64,000 nucleotides of DNA, from NCBI RefSeq assembly GCF_001027105.1, contig NZ_CP011526.1:806001-870000 (forward strand), given 5' to 3'. The first letter of the stretch is position 1, and every line of letters starts with the position of its first letter. The position numbers and the translations under genes were made by a program. Below, piece by piece: positions 41,607 to 49,367 of the stretch. This stretch comes from Staphylococcus aureus (GTDB lineage: Bacteria; Bacillota; Bacilli; Staphylococcales; Staphylococcaceae). Under the pieces are notes generated by a model. The model did not search any database. It saw nothing but the letters and a program-made list of their open reading frames with translations, and was not told the origin of the DNA.

Positions 41607-41909
41607 ATGACTAAAAATTATAAAGACATGACTCAGGACGAAATAAAAGACTTATTATCTGAAAAAAGCGGAGAATTGTATGAATTAGCGAAAGAAATTA
41701 AGGGAGAAAGTAAATTTGATATTTTGCTTTTCTCATCAATAGGAGTTATCGACGGAGATTATTTAGCAGGTTCAAATTCTGTGATTGGTCATACTTTCGA
41801 TCTTGCTTCCTTATTGGATAGCACTAAGAGTTATAAAGACATTGTCAATGTTCTCCAAATGTGTAAATCACAAAAATTTCTCGGTATTGATGACGACAAG
41901 GAGGACTAA
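41607..41909 (+). CDS. DUF2482 family phage protein, 100 aa
   Basis: Begins KNYKDMTQDEIKDLLSEKSG and contains FDILLFSSIGVIDGDYLAGS, which I recognise as the DUF2482 family of S. aureus phages. Function unknown. AAGGAGGAAG lies about 8 bases before the ATG. Cytoplasmic, mixed alpha/beta, in the early operon. Confidence 0.78.
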   Translation: MTKNYKDMTQDEIKDLLSEKSGELYELAKEIKGESKFDILLFSSIGVIDGDYLAGSNSVIGHTFDLASLLDSTKSYKDIVNVLQMCKSQKFLGIDDDKED

Positions 41910-41913
41910 AACA

Positions 41914-42174
41914 ATGTATTACGAAATAGGCGATATCATACGCAAAAATATTCATGTTAACGGATTCGATTTTAAGCTATTCATTTTAAAAGGTCATATA
42001 GGCATATCAATACAAGTTAAAGATATGAACAACGTACCAATTAAACATGCTTATGTCGTAGATGAGAATGACTTAGATATGGCATCAGACTTATTCAACC
42101 AAGCGATAGATGAATGGATTGAAGAGAACACAGACGAACAGGACAGACTAATTAACTTAGTCATGAAATGGTAG
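41914..42174 (+). CDS. DUF1108 family phage protein, 86 aa
   Basis: Begins MYYEIGDIIRKNIHVNGFDF, with ISIQVKDMNNVPIKHAYVVD, the DUF1108 signature found only in staphylococcal phages and islands. AAGGAGG lies 11 bases before ATG 41914, inside the end of the previous gene. Function unknown. Confidence 0.82.
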   Translation: MYYEIGDIIRKNIHVNGFDFKLFILKGHIGISIQVKDMNNVPIKHAYVVDENDLDMASDLFNQAIDEWIEENTDEQDRLINLVMKW

Positions 42175-42186
42175 GAGGCATGAAAA

Positions 42187-42723
42187 GTGAATGAATTACA
42201 AGAGAGAGAACTAGAAACATTTGAACAAGACGACCGATTCAAAGTAACAGACTTAGACAGTGCTAACTGGGTCTTTAAGAAACTAGATGCAATCACAACT
42301 AAAGAGAATGAAATCAACGAGTTAGCAAATAAAGAAATTGAACGCATAAACGAATGGAAAGATAAAGAAGTAGAAAAATTACAGAGTGGCAAAGAATATT
42401 TACAAAGCCTTGTAATTGAATATTTCAGAATACAAAAAGAACAAGATAGCAAATTCAAGTTGAATACACCTTACGGAAAAGTGACAGCCAGAAAAGGTTC
42501 AAAAGTCATTCAAGTTAGCAATGAGCAAGAAGTTATTAAACAACTTGAGCAACGAGGTTTTGACAACTATGTAAAGGTAACTAAAAAACTTAGCCAATCA
42601 GACATTAAGAAAGATTTCAATGTAACTGAAAACGGCACTTTAATTGACGCAAACGGCGAAGTTTTAGAGGGTGCTAGCATTGTTGAGAAACCAACGTCAT
42701 ACACGGTAAAGGTGGGAGAATAG
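42187..42723 (+). CDS. Gam-like host-nuclease inhibitor
   Basis: 178 aa. A long coiled coil (ENEINELANKEIERINEWKD and neighbours, residues 38-85) and the following domain fit the phage Mu Gam family, which coats DNA ends and blocks exonucleases such as AddAB/RecBCD. GTG 42187 after AGGAGG. It is directly followed by the ERF-type recombinase and SSB genes, a recombination module in which Gam protects ends and ERF anneals. Confidence 0.85.
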   Translation: MNELQERELETFEQDDRFKVTDLDSANWVFKKLDAITTKENEINELANKEIERINEWKDKEVEKLQSGKEYLQSLVIEYFRIQKEQDSKFKLNTPYGKVTARKGSKVIQVSNEQEVIKQLEQRGFDNYVKVTKKLSQSDIKKDFNVTENGTLIDANGEVLEGASIVEKPTSYTVKVGE

Positions 42724-43374
42724 ATGGCCGAACAACTTAATTTGTACCAAAAAATAGCAGATGTTAAAGCGAATATTGCGGGCTTCACAAAAGATACTAA
42801 GGGTTATAACTTCTCGTATGTTTCAGGATCTCAAATATTACACAGAATAAGAGAAAAGATGATTGAACATAATTTATTGTTAGTCCCCAATACGTCAAAT
42901 GAAAATTGGACGACACATACTTTTAAAAACAAAAAAGGTCAAGAAGTGACAGAATTCATAGTTGAAATGGATTTGAATTATACATGGATTAATGCTGATA
43001 AACCAGAAGAACAGTATGAAGTAAGTTATCACGCTTACGGTCAACAAAATGATATTTCACAAGCACATGGCACAGCGTTAACTTATGCTGAACGCTATTT
43101 CTTAATGAAGTTCTTTAACATTCCAACTGATGAAGATGACGCAGACGCAAAACAAAAACAAGATAAATATTCAACAGTAAGTCAAGAATTTAAAGACATA
43201 CTAACTAAAGAAGTTAATGATTTTATAGCCATAGCTAAAGAAAGTGGATTCGCGGAAAAATACCAGGAACAAATTAACAAATTAGAAAAAATGAACGTCG
43301 AAGCACTGAATAAAAACCAAATCAATGTAACCAGACAACAGATAAAAAAATGGCTTGGAGGAATTGAACAATGA
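42724..43374 (+). CDS. ERF family single-strand annealing protein
   Basis: 216 aa. ERF superfamily core: LYQKIADVKANIAGFTKDTK at the N-terminus and GTALTYAERYFLMKFFNIPT near residue 119, with DEDDADAK following. It anneals complementary single strands in phage recombination. It begins right after the Gam gene stop and overlaps ssb by 4 bases. Gam, ERF and SSB probably work together. Confidence 0.9.
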   Translation: MAEQLNLYQKIADVKANIAGFTKDTKGYNFSYVSGSQILHRIREKMIEHNLLLVPNTSNENWTTHTFKNKKGQEVTEFIVEMDLNYTWINADKPEEQYEVSYHAYGQQNDISQAHGTALTYAERYFLMKFFNIPTDEDDADAKQKQDKYSTVSQEFKDILTKEVNDFIAIAKESGFAEKYQEQINKLEKMNVEALNKNQINVTRQQIKKWLGGIEQ

Positions 43375-43814
43375 ATACAGTAAATTTAATTGGGAACCTA
43401 GTGGCAGATCCAGAGTTAAAAGGTCAAAACAACAACGTAGTTAACTTTGTAATCGCAGTACAGAGACCATTCAAAAACAAACAAACTAACGAATATGAAA
43501 CAGACTTCATTCGTTGTGTTGCATTTGGTAAGACTGCTGAAATCATCGCTAATAACTTTAATAAAGGTAATAAAATTGGCGTTACTGGTTCAATACAAAC
43601 CGGTAGTTATGAAAATAATCAAGGACAGAAAGTGTTTACTACAGACATCGCAGTCAACAATATAACTTTCGTTGAACGTAAAAACAACGGTCAATCTAAC
43701 AACCAACAACAGCATAATTCATATAACGCACCACAGAATAGACAGCAATCAAATAATCCATTTGCTAATGCTAATGGTCCTATAGAAATCTCTGACGATG
43801 ATTTACCTTTCTAG
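43371..43814 (+). CDS. ssb: Phage single-stranded DNA-binding protein
   Basis: 147 aa. OB-fold start MNTVNLIGNLVADPELKGQN and core FVIAVQRPF, TDFIRCVAFGKTAEIIANNF. A glutamine/asparagine-rich linker leads to the acidic tip ISDDDLPF, which binds partner proteins. A phage copy distinct from the host ssb. Overlaps the ERF gene end. Confidence 0.94.
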   Translation: MNTVNLIGNLVADPELKGQNNNVVNFVIAVQRPFKNKQTNEYETDFIRCVAFGKTAEIIANNFNKGNKIGVTGSIQTGSYENNQGQKVFTTDIAVNNITFVERKNNGQSNNQQQHNSYNAPQNRQQSNNPFANANGPIEISDDDLPF

Positions 43815-43825
43815 GACGTGATTAA

Positions 43826-44500
43826 ATGGCTCAAATCAAAAACTATATCACTCAAGATGACGGCACAACAACAGTCGTTATCGAGGGTGCCGAGCTAGGA
43901 GACAAAGAAACATTATTACTTGATAACGGCTACGAAGTCGAATGTGATTTGCGAATCGAAGACCCATTCAAAATAACAGACAAGCAACGAAGAAAAATAT
44001 TTGCGCTCTGTAACGACATAGAGAGCCACACAGGCCAACCACGTGACTATATGAGGTATTTGTTCCAAGAATATGTAACGGTTCTGTATGACTATGACAA
44101 GAGTATTTCGTTAAGTGACTGTACACGGATGCAAGCGAATCAAATTATCGAGGTAACACTCGATTGGATATTTCACAACGACATACCGCTTAGTTATAAA
44201 ACAAGCGACTTGCTGAAACAAGATAAATCATTCTTATACTGGTCAACTGTTAACCGCAACTGTGTAATATGCGGAAAGCCTCACGCTGACCTAGCACATT
44301 ATGAAGCAGTTGGCAGAGGCATGAACAGAAATAAGATGAATCACTATGACAAACATGTATTAGCGTTATGTCGCGAACATCATAACGAGCAACATGCGAT
44401 TGGCGTTAAGTCGTTTAATGATAAATACCACTTGCATGACTCGTGGATAAAAGTTGATGAGAGGCTCAATAAAATGCTGAAAGGAGAGAAAAAGGAATGA
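43826..44500 (+). CDS. Putative HNHc nuclease
   Basis: 224 aa. The C-terminal half holds a zinc/HNH core: CVICGKPHADLAHYEAVG then VLALCREHHNEQHAIG, with the paired C-x2-C and C-x2-H ligands. This matches the staphylococcal phage family annotated putative HNHc nuclease. It lies between ssb and the replication module, suggesting a role in recombination or replication DNA processing. The ATG overlaps no gene; GGACGTGA lies upstream. Confidence 0.85.
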   Translation: MAQIKNYITQDDGTTTVVIEGAELGDKETLLLDNGYEVECDLRIEDPFKITDKQRRKIFALCNDIESHTGQPRDYMRYLFQEYVTVLYDYDKSISLSDCTRMQANQIIEVTLDWIFHNDIPLSYKTSDLLKQDKSFLYWSTVNRNCVICGKPHADLAHYEAVGRGMNRNKMNHYDKHVLALCREHHNEQHAIGVKSFNDKYHLHDSWIKVDERLNKMLKGEKKE

Positions 44501-44646
44501 ATAGACTAAGAATAATAAAAATAGCACTCCTAATCGTCATCTTGGCGGAAGAGATTAGAAGCGCTAAAAAAATTAAAAAATTTACCCCTGAGGATTCTAA
44601 AGGTTTTCCTGATATAACAAAAGATTCAATAAAAGAACCTAAATAA
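44497..44646 (+). CDS. Small phage protein, 49 aa
   Basis: Begins MNRLRIIKIALLIVILAEEI, a possible single membrane helix, then a basic patch and an acidic tail. It overlaps the HNH gene stop (ATGA) behind AAAGGA. Its end overlaps the opposite-strand Cas2-fold gene by 8 bases. Real gene status rests mainly on the start signal and overlap. Confidence 0.55.
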   Translation: MNRLRIIKIALLIVILAEEIRSAKKIKKFTPEDSKGFPDITKDSIKEPK

Positions 44647-44920
44647 AAATATTATGGTTGATAAAATCCCATTGTTCTTTTGTTAACCACCCTTGTTTGT
44701 TATTGACTATTTCTGTAACAAACAGCTTATCTCCAGAATCGAGATAAGGTTTCAACTTTTCTATCATTTCTGAAGTTGATAAAGAAGAACGGAATAAAAA
44801 TGAAGATTTCCAATAATTGCAATGACCATTAGAAATTTCCTTTTTTATAACATTTCTCAATTCCTCATATTTTTGTCCGGGTGAGTTTAAATCATATGTT
44901 AACATATAAGGTTTTTCCAT
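44639..44920 (-). CDS. SinR-like / Cas2-fold protein on the opposite strand
   Basis: 93 aa. The N-terminus MLTYDLNSPGQKYEELRNVI has the beta-strand plus Asp10 (YDL) pattern of Cas2/VapD-type ferredoxin-fold proteins, and the middle (WKSSFLFRSSLSTSEMIEKL then LKPYLDSGDKLFVTEI) fits the SinR family of Cas2-like phage proteins. There are no cas genes nearby, so it is not part of a CRISPR system. Cas2 relatives include nucleases and toxins (VapD). GGGGGTG lies about 8 bases before the ATG, and an extended -10 promoter lies upstream. It is the only leftward gene inside the rightward lytic operon, typical of a gene expressed in the lysogen. Confidence 0.75.
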   Translation of the reverse strand: MEKPYMLTYDLNSPGQKYEELRNVIKKEISNGHCNYWKSSFLFRSSLSTSEMIEKLKPYLDSGDKLFVTEIVNNKQGWLTKEQWDFINHNIFI

Positions 44921-44961
44921 ATTTTATTCACCCCCAATCTAACGCAGTAGCGATAACAAAA

Positions 44962-44970
44962 TTATACCAG
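44962..44970 (-). promoter_or_regulatory. Extended -10 promoter for the Cas2-fold gene
   Basis: Read on the minus strand TGGTATAAT (44970 to 44962) is an extended -10 element, about 40 bases from the ATG at 44920. The -35 is poor (TTGCCA at 20 bases), which extended -10 promoters tolerate. Confidence 0.55.
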
Positions 44971-44985
44971 AAAGGAGATAACGAA

Positions 44986-45756
44986 ATGGCAACATTTAGA
45001 GTTTACAAAGAATCAGGTAACTTTGTCACAGTACACAAAGATTTTATACATGATTCTAATATAAGTTGGAAGGCTAAAGGTATTCTACTTTATTTGTTAA
45101 GTCGACCTGATAACTGGCAAATTTACGAAACAGAACTAGAGCAACATTCAACTGATGGACTTAGCGGTTTAAAGAGTGGAATCAAGGAACTGGAAGAAAT
45201 TGGATACATTCAACGTAGTAGAAAACGTGATAAAAGTGGTAGGTTAAATGGTTATGAGTACTTAGTATATGAGCAACCGCACCACATTCGATTTTCCAAC
45301 GTTGGAAAAACCGTTAACGGTAAAACCAACAATGGAAAAACCGTTAATGGTAAATCGCATACTACTAATAATAATAGTACTAATAATGATTTAACTAATA
45401 ATAACAATACTAATAATGAAGGAAGTATATTGTCGGGCAACCCGACGGTGTCTTCCATTCCCTATAAAGAAATTATCGAATACTTAAATAAAAAAGCAGG
45501 AAAGCATTTTAAACATAATACAGCTAAAACAAAAGATTTTATTAAAGCAAGATGGAATCAAGATTTTAGGTTGGAGGATTTTAAAAAGGTGATTGATATC
45601 AAAACAGCTGAATGGTTAAACACGGATAGCGATAAATACCTTAGACCAGAAACACTTTTTGGCAGTAAATTTGAGGGGTACCTCAATCAAAAAATACAAT
45701 CAACTGGCACGAATCAATTGGAACGCATGAAGTACGACGAAAGTTATTGGGATTAG
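44986..45756 (+). CDS. Phage replication initiator / replisome organiser
   Basis: 256 aa. N-terminal winged-helix domain (VHKDFIHDSNISWKAKGILL, YLLSRPDNWQIYETELEQHS, GLKSGIKELEEIGYI). A low-complexity threonine/asparagine linker (about residues 120-148) then leads to the conserved phage replisome-organiser C-terminal domain (YLNKKAGKHFKHNTAKTKDF, ARWNQDFRLEDFKKVIDIKT, YLRPETLFGSKFEGYLNQ). It probably binds the origin inside its own gene, where the linker codons form iterons, and recruits the DnaC-like loader encoded next. ATG 44986 follows AAAGGAGATA; in-frame starts further upstream lack that signal. Confidence 0.85.
   Translation: MATFRVYKESGNFVTVHKDFIHDSNISWKAKGILLYLLSRPDNWQIYETELEQHSTDGLSGLKSGIKELEEIGYIQRSRKRDKSGRLNGYEYLVYEQPHHIRFSNVGKTVNGKTNNGKTVNGKSHTTNNNSTNNDLTNNNNTNNEGSILSGNPTVSSIPYKEIIEYLNKKAGKHFKHNTAKTKDFIKARWNQDFRLEDFKKVIDIKTAEWLNTDSDKYLRPETLFGSKFEGYLNQKIQSTGTNQLERMKYDESYWD
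45292..45423. other. Candidate phage replication origin
   Basis: Within the initiator gene lie an 18-bp perfect palindrome TTTTCCAACGTTGGAAAA (45292-45309), two copies of a 22-base repeat beginning TGGAAAAACCGTTAA (45303-45324 and 45333-45354), and four ACTAATAAT units spaced exactly 15 bases apart (45364, 45379, 45394, 45409). Palindrome, repeats and AT-rich iterons together resemble origins in other phage initiator genes. Confidence 0.65.
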
Positions 45757-45765
45757 GGGGATATT

Positions 45766-46545
45766 ATGAAACCACTATTCAGCGAAAAGATAAACGAAAG
45801 CTTGAAAAAATATCAACCTACTCATGTCGAAAAAGGATTGAAATGTGAGAGATGTGGAAGTGAATACGACTTATATAAGTTTGCTCCTACTAAAAAACAC
45901 CCGAATGGTTACGAGTATAAAGACGGTTGCAAATGTGAAATCTATGAGGAATATAAGCGAAACAAGCAACGGAAGATAAACAACATATTCAATCAATCAA
46001 ACGTTAATCCGTCTTTAAGAGATGCAACAGTCAAAAACTACAAGCCACAAAATGAAAAACAAGTACACGCTAAACAAACAGCAATAGAGTACGTTCAAGG
46101 CTTCTCTACAAAAGAGCCAAAATCATTAATATTGCAAGGTTCATACGGAACTGGTAAAAGCCACCTAGCATACGCTATCGCAAAAGCAGTTAAAGCTAAA
46201 GGGCATACGGTTGCTTTTATGCACATACCAATGTTGATGGATCGTATCAAAGCGACATACAACAAAAATGCAGTAGAGACTACAGACGAGCTAGTCAGAT
46301 TGCTAAGTGATATTGATTTACTTGTACTAGATGATATGGGTGTAGAAAACACAGAGCACACTTTAAATAAACTTTTCAGCATTGTTGATAACAGAGTAGG
46401 TAAAAACAACATCTTTACAACTAACTTTAGTGATAAAGAACTAAATCAAAATATGAACTGGCAACGTATCAATTCAAGAATGAAACACAATGCAAGAAAA
46501 GTAAGAGTAATCGGAGACGATTTCAGGGAGCGAGACGCATGGTAA
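45766..46545 (+). CDS. DnaC-like helicase loader ATPase
   Basis: 259 aa. An N-terminal zinc-ribbon-like set C27-x2-C30 and C55-x-C57, then an AAA+ domain: Walker A GSYGTGKS (residues 125-132), Walker B LLVLDDMG, and sensor FTTNFSDKEL. It should load the host replicative helicase at the phage origin. It begins 9 bases after the initiator stop behind GGGGG, and overlaps the next small gene. Confidence 0.9.
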   Translation: MKPLFSEKINESLKKYQPTHVEKGLKCERCGSEYDLYKFAPTKKHPNGYEYKDGCKCEIYEEYKRNKQRKINNIFNQSNVNPSLRDATVKNYKPQNEKQVHAKQTAIEYVQGFSTKEPKSLILQGSYGTGKSHLAYAIAKAVKAKGHTVAFMHIPMLMDRIKATYNKNAVETTDELVRLLSDIDLLVLDDMGVENTEHTLNKLFSIVDNRVGKNNIFTTNFSDKELNQNMNWQRINSRMKHNARKVRVIGDDFRERDAW

Positions 46546-46697
46546 CCAAAGAATTTTTGAAAATTAAACTTGAGTGTTCAGATATGTACGCTCAGAAACT
46601 CATAGACGAGGCACAGGGCGATGAAAATAAGTTATATGACCTATTTATCCAAAAACTTGCAGAACGTCATACACGCCCCGCTATCGTCGAATATTAA
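46539..46697 (+). CDS. Small phage protein, 52 aa
   Basis: Begins MVTKEFLKIKLECSDMYAQK and ends RHTRPAIVEY. The ATG overlaps the end of the DnaC-like gene (7 bases) behind AGGGAG. A conserved small protein of S. aureus phages, with no known function; helical and soluble. Confidence 0.72.
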   Translation: MVTKEFLKIKLECSDMYAQKLIDEAQGDENKLYDLFIQKLAERHTRPAIVEY

Positions 46698-46709
46698 GGA
46701 GTGTTAAAA

Positions 46710-46931
46710 ATGCCGAAAGAAAAATATTACTTATACCGAGAAGATGGCACAGAAGATATTAAGGTCATCAAGTATAAAGAGAATGAGAATGAAGTTTATT
46801 CGCTCACAGGAGCCCATTTCAGCGACGAAAAGAAAATTATGACTGATAGTGACCTAAAACGATTTAAAGGCGCTCACGGACTTCTATATGAGCAAGAGCT
46901 AGGTTTACAAGCAACGATATTTGATATTTAG
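46710..46931 (+). CDS. DUF3269-like phage protein, 73 aa
   Basis: Begins MPKEKYYLYREDGTEDIKVI and carries LTGAHFSDEKKIMTDSDLKR. I recall this as DUF3269 in S. aureus phages. ATG 46710 follows AAGGAGTG; an in-frame codon at 46701 is less good. Function unknown. Confidence 0.75.
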   Translation: MPKEKYYLYREDGTEDIKVIKYKENENEVYSLTGAHFSDEKKIMTDSDLKRFKGAHGLLYEQELGLQATIFDI

Positions 46932-46940
46932 AGGTGGACG

Positions 46941-47345
46941 ATGAGTAAATACAACGCTAAGAAAGTTGAGTACAAAGGAATTGTATTTGATAGCAAAGTA
47001 GAGTGTGAATATTACCAATATTTAGAAAGTAATATGAATGGCACTAACTATGATCGTATCGAAATACAACCGAAATTCGAACTACAACCTAAATTTGGGA
47101 AGCAAAGACCGATTACGTATATAGCCGATTTCTCTTTGTGGAAGGAAGGGAAACTGGTCGAAGTTTTAGATGTTAAAGGTAAGGCGACTGAAGTTGCCAA
47201 CATCAAAGCGAAGATATTCAGATATCAGTATAGAGATGTGAATTTAACGTGGATATGTAAAGCACCTAAGTACACAGGCAAAACATGGATTACTTACGAG
47301 GAATTAATTAAAGCAAGACGAGAACGCAAAAGAGAAATGAAGTGA
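46941..47345 (+). CDS. DUF1064 endonuclease-like protein (RusA-position)
   Basis: 134 aa. The pattern KKVEYKGIVFDSKVECEYYQ, ITYIADFSLWKEGKLVEVLD then VKGKATEVANIKAKIFRYQY fits DUF1064, a PD-(D/E)xK-like fold with Glu24-type, Asp and Glu-x-Lys residues (FDSKVECEY; ADF; EVLDVKG). It often occupies the Holliday-junction resolvase slot of siphophages. Cleavage activity is inferred. AGGTGG before the ATG. Confidence 0.8.
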   Translation: MSKYNAKKVEYKGIVFDSKVECEYYQYLESNMNGTNYDRIEIQPKFELQPKFGKQRPITYIADFSLWKEGKLVEVLDVKGKATEVANIKAKIFRYQYRDVNLTWICKAPKYTGKTWITYEELIKARRERKREMK

Positions 47346-47349
47346 TCTA

Positions 47350-47535
47350 ATGCAACAACAAGCATATATAAACGCAACGATTGATATAAGAATACCTACA
47401 GAAGTTGAATATAAGCATTTTGGTGATGTGGATAACGAAAAAGATGCGCTGGCAGATTACTTATATAACAATCCTAACGAAATACTAGAGTATGACAATT
47501 TAAAAATTAGAAACGTAAATATAGAGGTGGAATAA
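47350..47535 (+). CDS. DUF3113-like phage protein, 61 aa
   Basis: Acidic soluble protein beginning MQQQAYINATIDIRIPTEVE; I recall it as DUF3113. The gene begins 4 bases after the DUF1064 gene and is followed at once by the 101-aa gene. Function unknown. Confidence 0.7.
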   Translation: MQQQAYINATIDIRIPTEVEYKHFGDVDNEKDALADYLYNNPNEILEYDNLKIRNVNIEVE

Positions 47536-47841
47536 ATGGCAAGAATTACCAAAGAAACAAAAACTGTAAGCGACGGTTATTCAAGAGAAGACCGAGAAAC
47601 GACATTGAACTATGATTACGAAAATCAAGAATGGATTGCTTACTCATCGGTACCGACACATATTACTAGAATGACAAAGTTGTACGGCGATGATGTAGAG
47701 GTATTGGAACGATTAGAATCTGGGACTGCGGTATTGGTTAGGGCGAAACTACCTAAAAGCGCAATAGGTTTTAGAAAATTAATGTCTGAAGAGCGACGAC
47801 AAGAATTATCTGAGAGAGCAAAAAGAGCTTTTGGTCATTAG
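47536..47841 (+). CDS. Phage hypothetical protein, 101 aa
   Basis: Basic C-terminus (LMSEERRQELSERAKRAFGH) with a beta-type N-terminus containing TLNYDYENQEWIAYSSVPTH. No family recognised with certainty. GAGGTGG lies about 6 bases before the ATG. Part of the early operon. Confidence 0.7.
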   Translation: MARITKETKTVSDGYSREDRETTLNYDYENQEWIAYSSVPTHITRMTKLYGDDVEVLERLESGTAVLVRAKLPKSAIGFRKLMSEERRQELSERAKRAFGH

Positions 47842-47968
47842 TGCTCGTGAATATAGGGCGAAAAACGACCAAAAAGACACACTAATACTTTTTAGGATAA
47901 ATAACATCCGGAGAAAAAAACATGAGCTTTAAAAATTTTAACACAGGATAAATACAGAGGTGGAATAA

Positions 47969-48325
47969 ATGAGTATCGTAAAGATTAACGGTAAACCATA
48001 TAAATTTACCGAACATGAAAATGAATTGATAAAAAAGAATGGTTTAACTCCAGGAATGGTTGCAAAAAGAGTACGAGGTGGCTGGGCGTTGTTAGAAGCC
48101 TTACATGCACCTTATGGTATGCGCTTAGCTGAGTATAAAGAAATTGTGTTATCCAAAATCATGGAGCGAGAGAGCAAAGAACGTGAAATGGCTAGGCAAC
48201 GACGTAAAGAGGCTGAGCTAAGAAGAAAGAAGCCACATTTGTTTAATGTGCCACAAGTGCATCCAAGAGGACGTTATGCGTGCTACCTGATGGAAAACGA
48301 CATATTCGTGAAAGTTAAGAAGTAG
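47969..48325 (+). CDS. Phage hypothetical protein, 118 aa
   Basis: Begins MSIVKINGKPYKFTEHENEL; the middle (MERESKEREMARQRRKEAEL) is a charged helix. The segment KNGLTPGMVAKRVRGGWALL resembles a DNA-binding helix pair. I recognise it as a common S. aureus phage early protein lying upstream of the DUF1024 gene. AGAGGTGG before the ATG repeats the sequence before 47536. Function unknown. Confidence 0.72.
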   Translation: MSIVKINGKPYKFTEHENELIKKNGLTPGMVAKRVRGGWALLEALHAPYGMRLAEYKEIVLSKIMERESKEREMARQRRKEAELRRKKPHLFNVPQVHPRGRYACYLMENDIFVKVKK

Positions 48326-48328
48326 ATC

Positions 48329-48571
48329 ATGACAGATAACGCACGCAAAGAATACCTAAATCAATTCTTTGGATCTAAGAGATATCTGTATCAAGATAAC
48401 GAACGAGTGGCACATATCCATGTAGTAAACGGCACTTATTACTTTCATGGGCATATCGTGCCAGGTTGGCAAAGTGTTAAAAAGACATTTGATACTGCTG
48501 AAGAGCTCGAAATATATATAAAGCAACATGGTTTGGAATACGAAGAACAGAAGGAACTAACTTTATTTTAG
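48329..48571 (+). CDS. SAV1978-like phage protein, 80 aa
   Basis: Begins MTDNARKEYLNQFFGSKRYL with HIHVVNGTYYFHGHIVPGWQ in the middle, similar to the SAV1978 family known as virulence-associated passenger proteins of phages and islands. Function is unproven. Its start follows the previous stop by 3 bases. Confidence 0.7.
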   Translation: MTDNARKEYLNQFFGSKRYLYQDNERVAHIHVVNGTYYFHGHIVPGWQSVKKTFDTAEELEIYIKQHGLEYEEQKELTLF

Positions 48572-48585
48572 AGGAGGTTATGAAA

Positions 48586-48951
48586 GTGAACTATGAAACA
48601 GGGTTCCAACTAGGTGTAATGGAAGCTAGGTTGAAGAAGATGAGAAAACAACGTGATGCGTGCAAGAAGCAACGTGATGAGCTTATCGTGGATATAGCTA
48701 AGTTAAGAGAGCGTAACGAAGAGCTGGAGAACATGTGGCGCACAGTCAAAAATGAATTGCTTGGAAGATACGAATTTTACCGTTTTAGACTTAACGAACT
48801 ACAGATTGAGAGTAGAGCGAACAAGGCAGTAGCTATAAACATGGGAGCTAAAATCAACGCAAGTGCTATATTGTACCGAATGGACAAATTAGACGGAACA
48901 AATGAGTTCTACGAATTTTTAGGACAAATGGAGGATGACACTAATGAATAA
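48586..48951 (+). CDS. Coiled-coil phage protein, 121 aa
   Basis: Residues about 15-55 are a strong coiled coil (KKMRKQRDACKKQRDELIVD, AKLRERNEELENMWRTVKNE). GTG 48586 is preferred over ATG 48580 because GAGGAGG lies 8 bases before the GTG but only 2 before the ATG. It overlaps the DUF1024 gene. Function unknown. Confidence 0.72.
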   Translation: MNYETGFQLGVMEARLKKMRKQRDACKKQRDELIVDIAKLRERNEELENMWRTVKNELLGRYEFYRFRLNELQIESRANKAVAINMGAKINASAILYRMDKLDGTNEFYEFLGQMEDDTNE

Positions 48952-49195
48952 CCGTGAACAAATAGAACAGTCCGTTATAAGTGCTAGTGCGTATAACGGC
49001 AATGACACAGAGGGATTACTAAAAGAGATTGAGGACGTGTATAAGAAAGCACAAGCGTTTGATGAAATACTTGAGGGTTTACCTAATGCTATGCAAGATG
49101 CACTCAAAGAAGATATTTATCTTGATGAAGCAGTAGGGATTATGACGGGTCAAGTTGTCTATAAATATGAGGAGGAACAGGAAAATGAGCATTAG
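48944..49195 (+). CDS. DUF1024 family phage protein, 83 aa
   Basis: Begins MNNREQIEQSVISASAYNGN and continues DTEGLLKEIEDVYKKAQAFD, the DUF1024 signature of S. aureus phages. ATG 48944 lies inside the end of the coiled-coil gene after GGAGG. The tail is acidic. Function unknown. Confidence 0.8.
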   Translation: MNNREQIEQSVISASAYNGNDTEGLLKEIEDVYKKAQAFDEILEGLPNAMQDALKEDIYLDEAVGIMTGQVVYKYEEEQENEH

Positions 49196-49367
49196 TGTAG
49201 GAGACAAGGTTTTTAATCCAGAAACAAATTCAACTTTAGAAATTGTACAACTTGTTGGCGATATTAGAGACACGCATTACAAGTTATCTGACGGATCTAT
49301 TATTAGTCTTATAGACTTTGTTGTTAAACCAATTCATTTAATCAAGGAGGCACAGGAAAATGACTAA
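49185..49367 (+). CDS. Phage hypothetical protein, 60 aa
   Basis: Begins MSISVGDKVFNPETNSTLEI, then TLEIVQLVGDIRDTHYKLSD, a small SH3-like beta protein of the type common in phages. It overlaps DUF1024 by 11 bases and dUTPase by 8 bases, so all three are translationally linked. GGAGGAA before the ATG. Confidence 0.7.
   Translation: MSISVGDKVFNPETNSTLEIVQLVGDIRDTHYKLSDGSIISLIDFVVKPIHLIKEAQEND

Noticed and set aside
44639..44920. A CRISPR-Cas locus because of the Cas2-like protein
   Set aside because: No Cas1, no repeat array and no other cas gene in the window; SinR-type proteins exist alone in phages.
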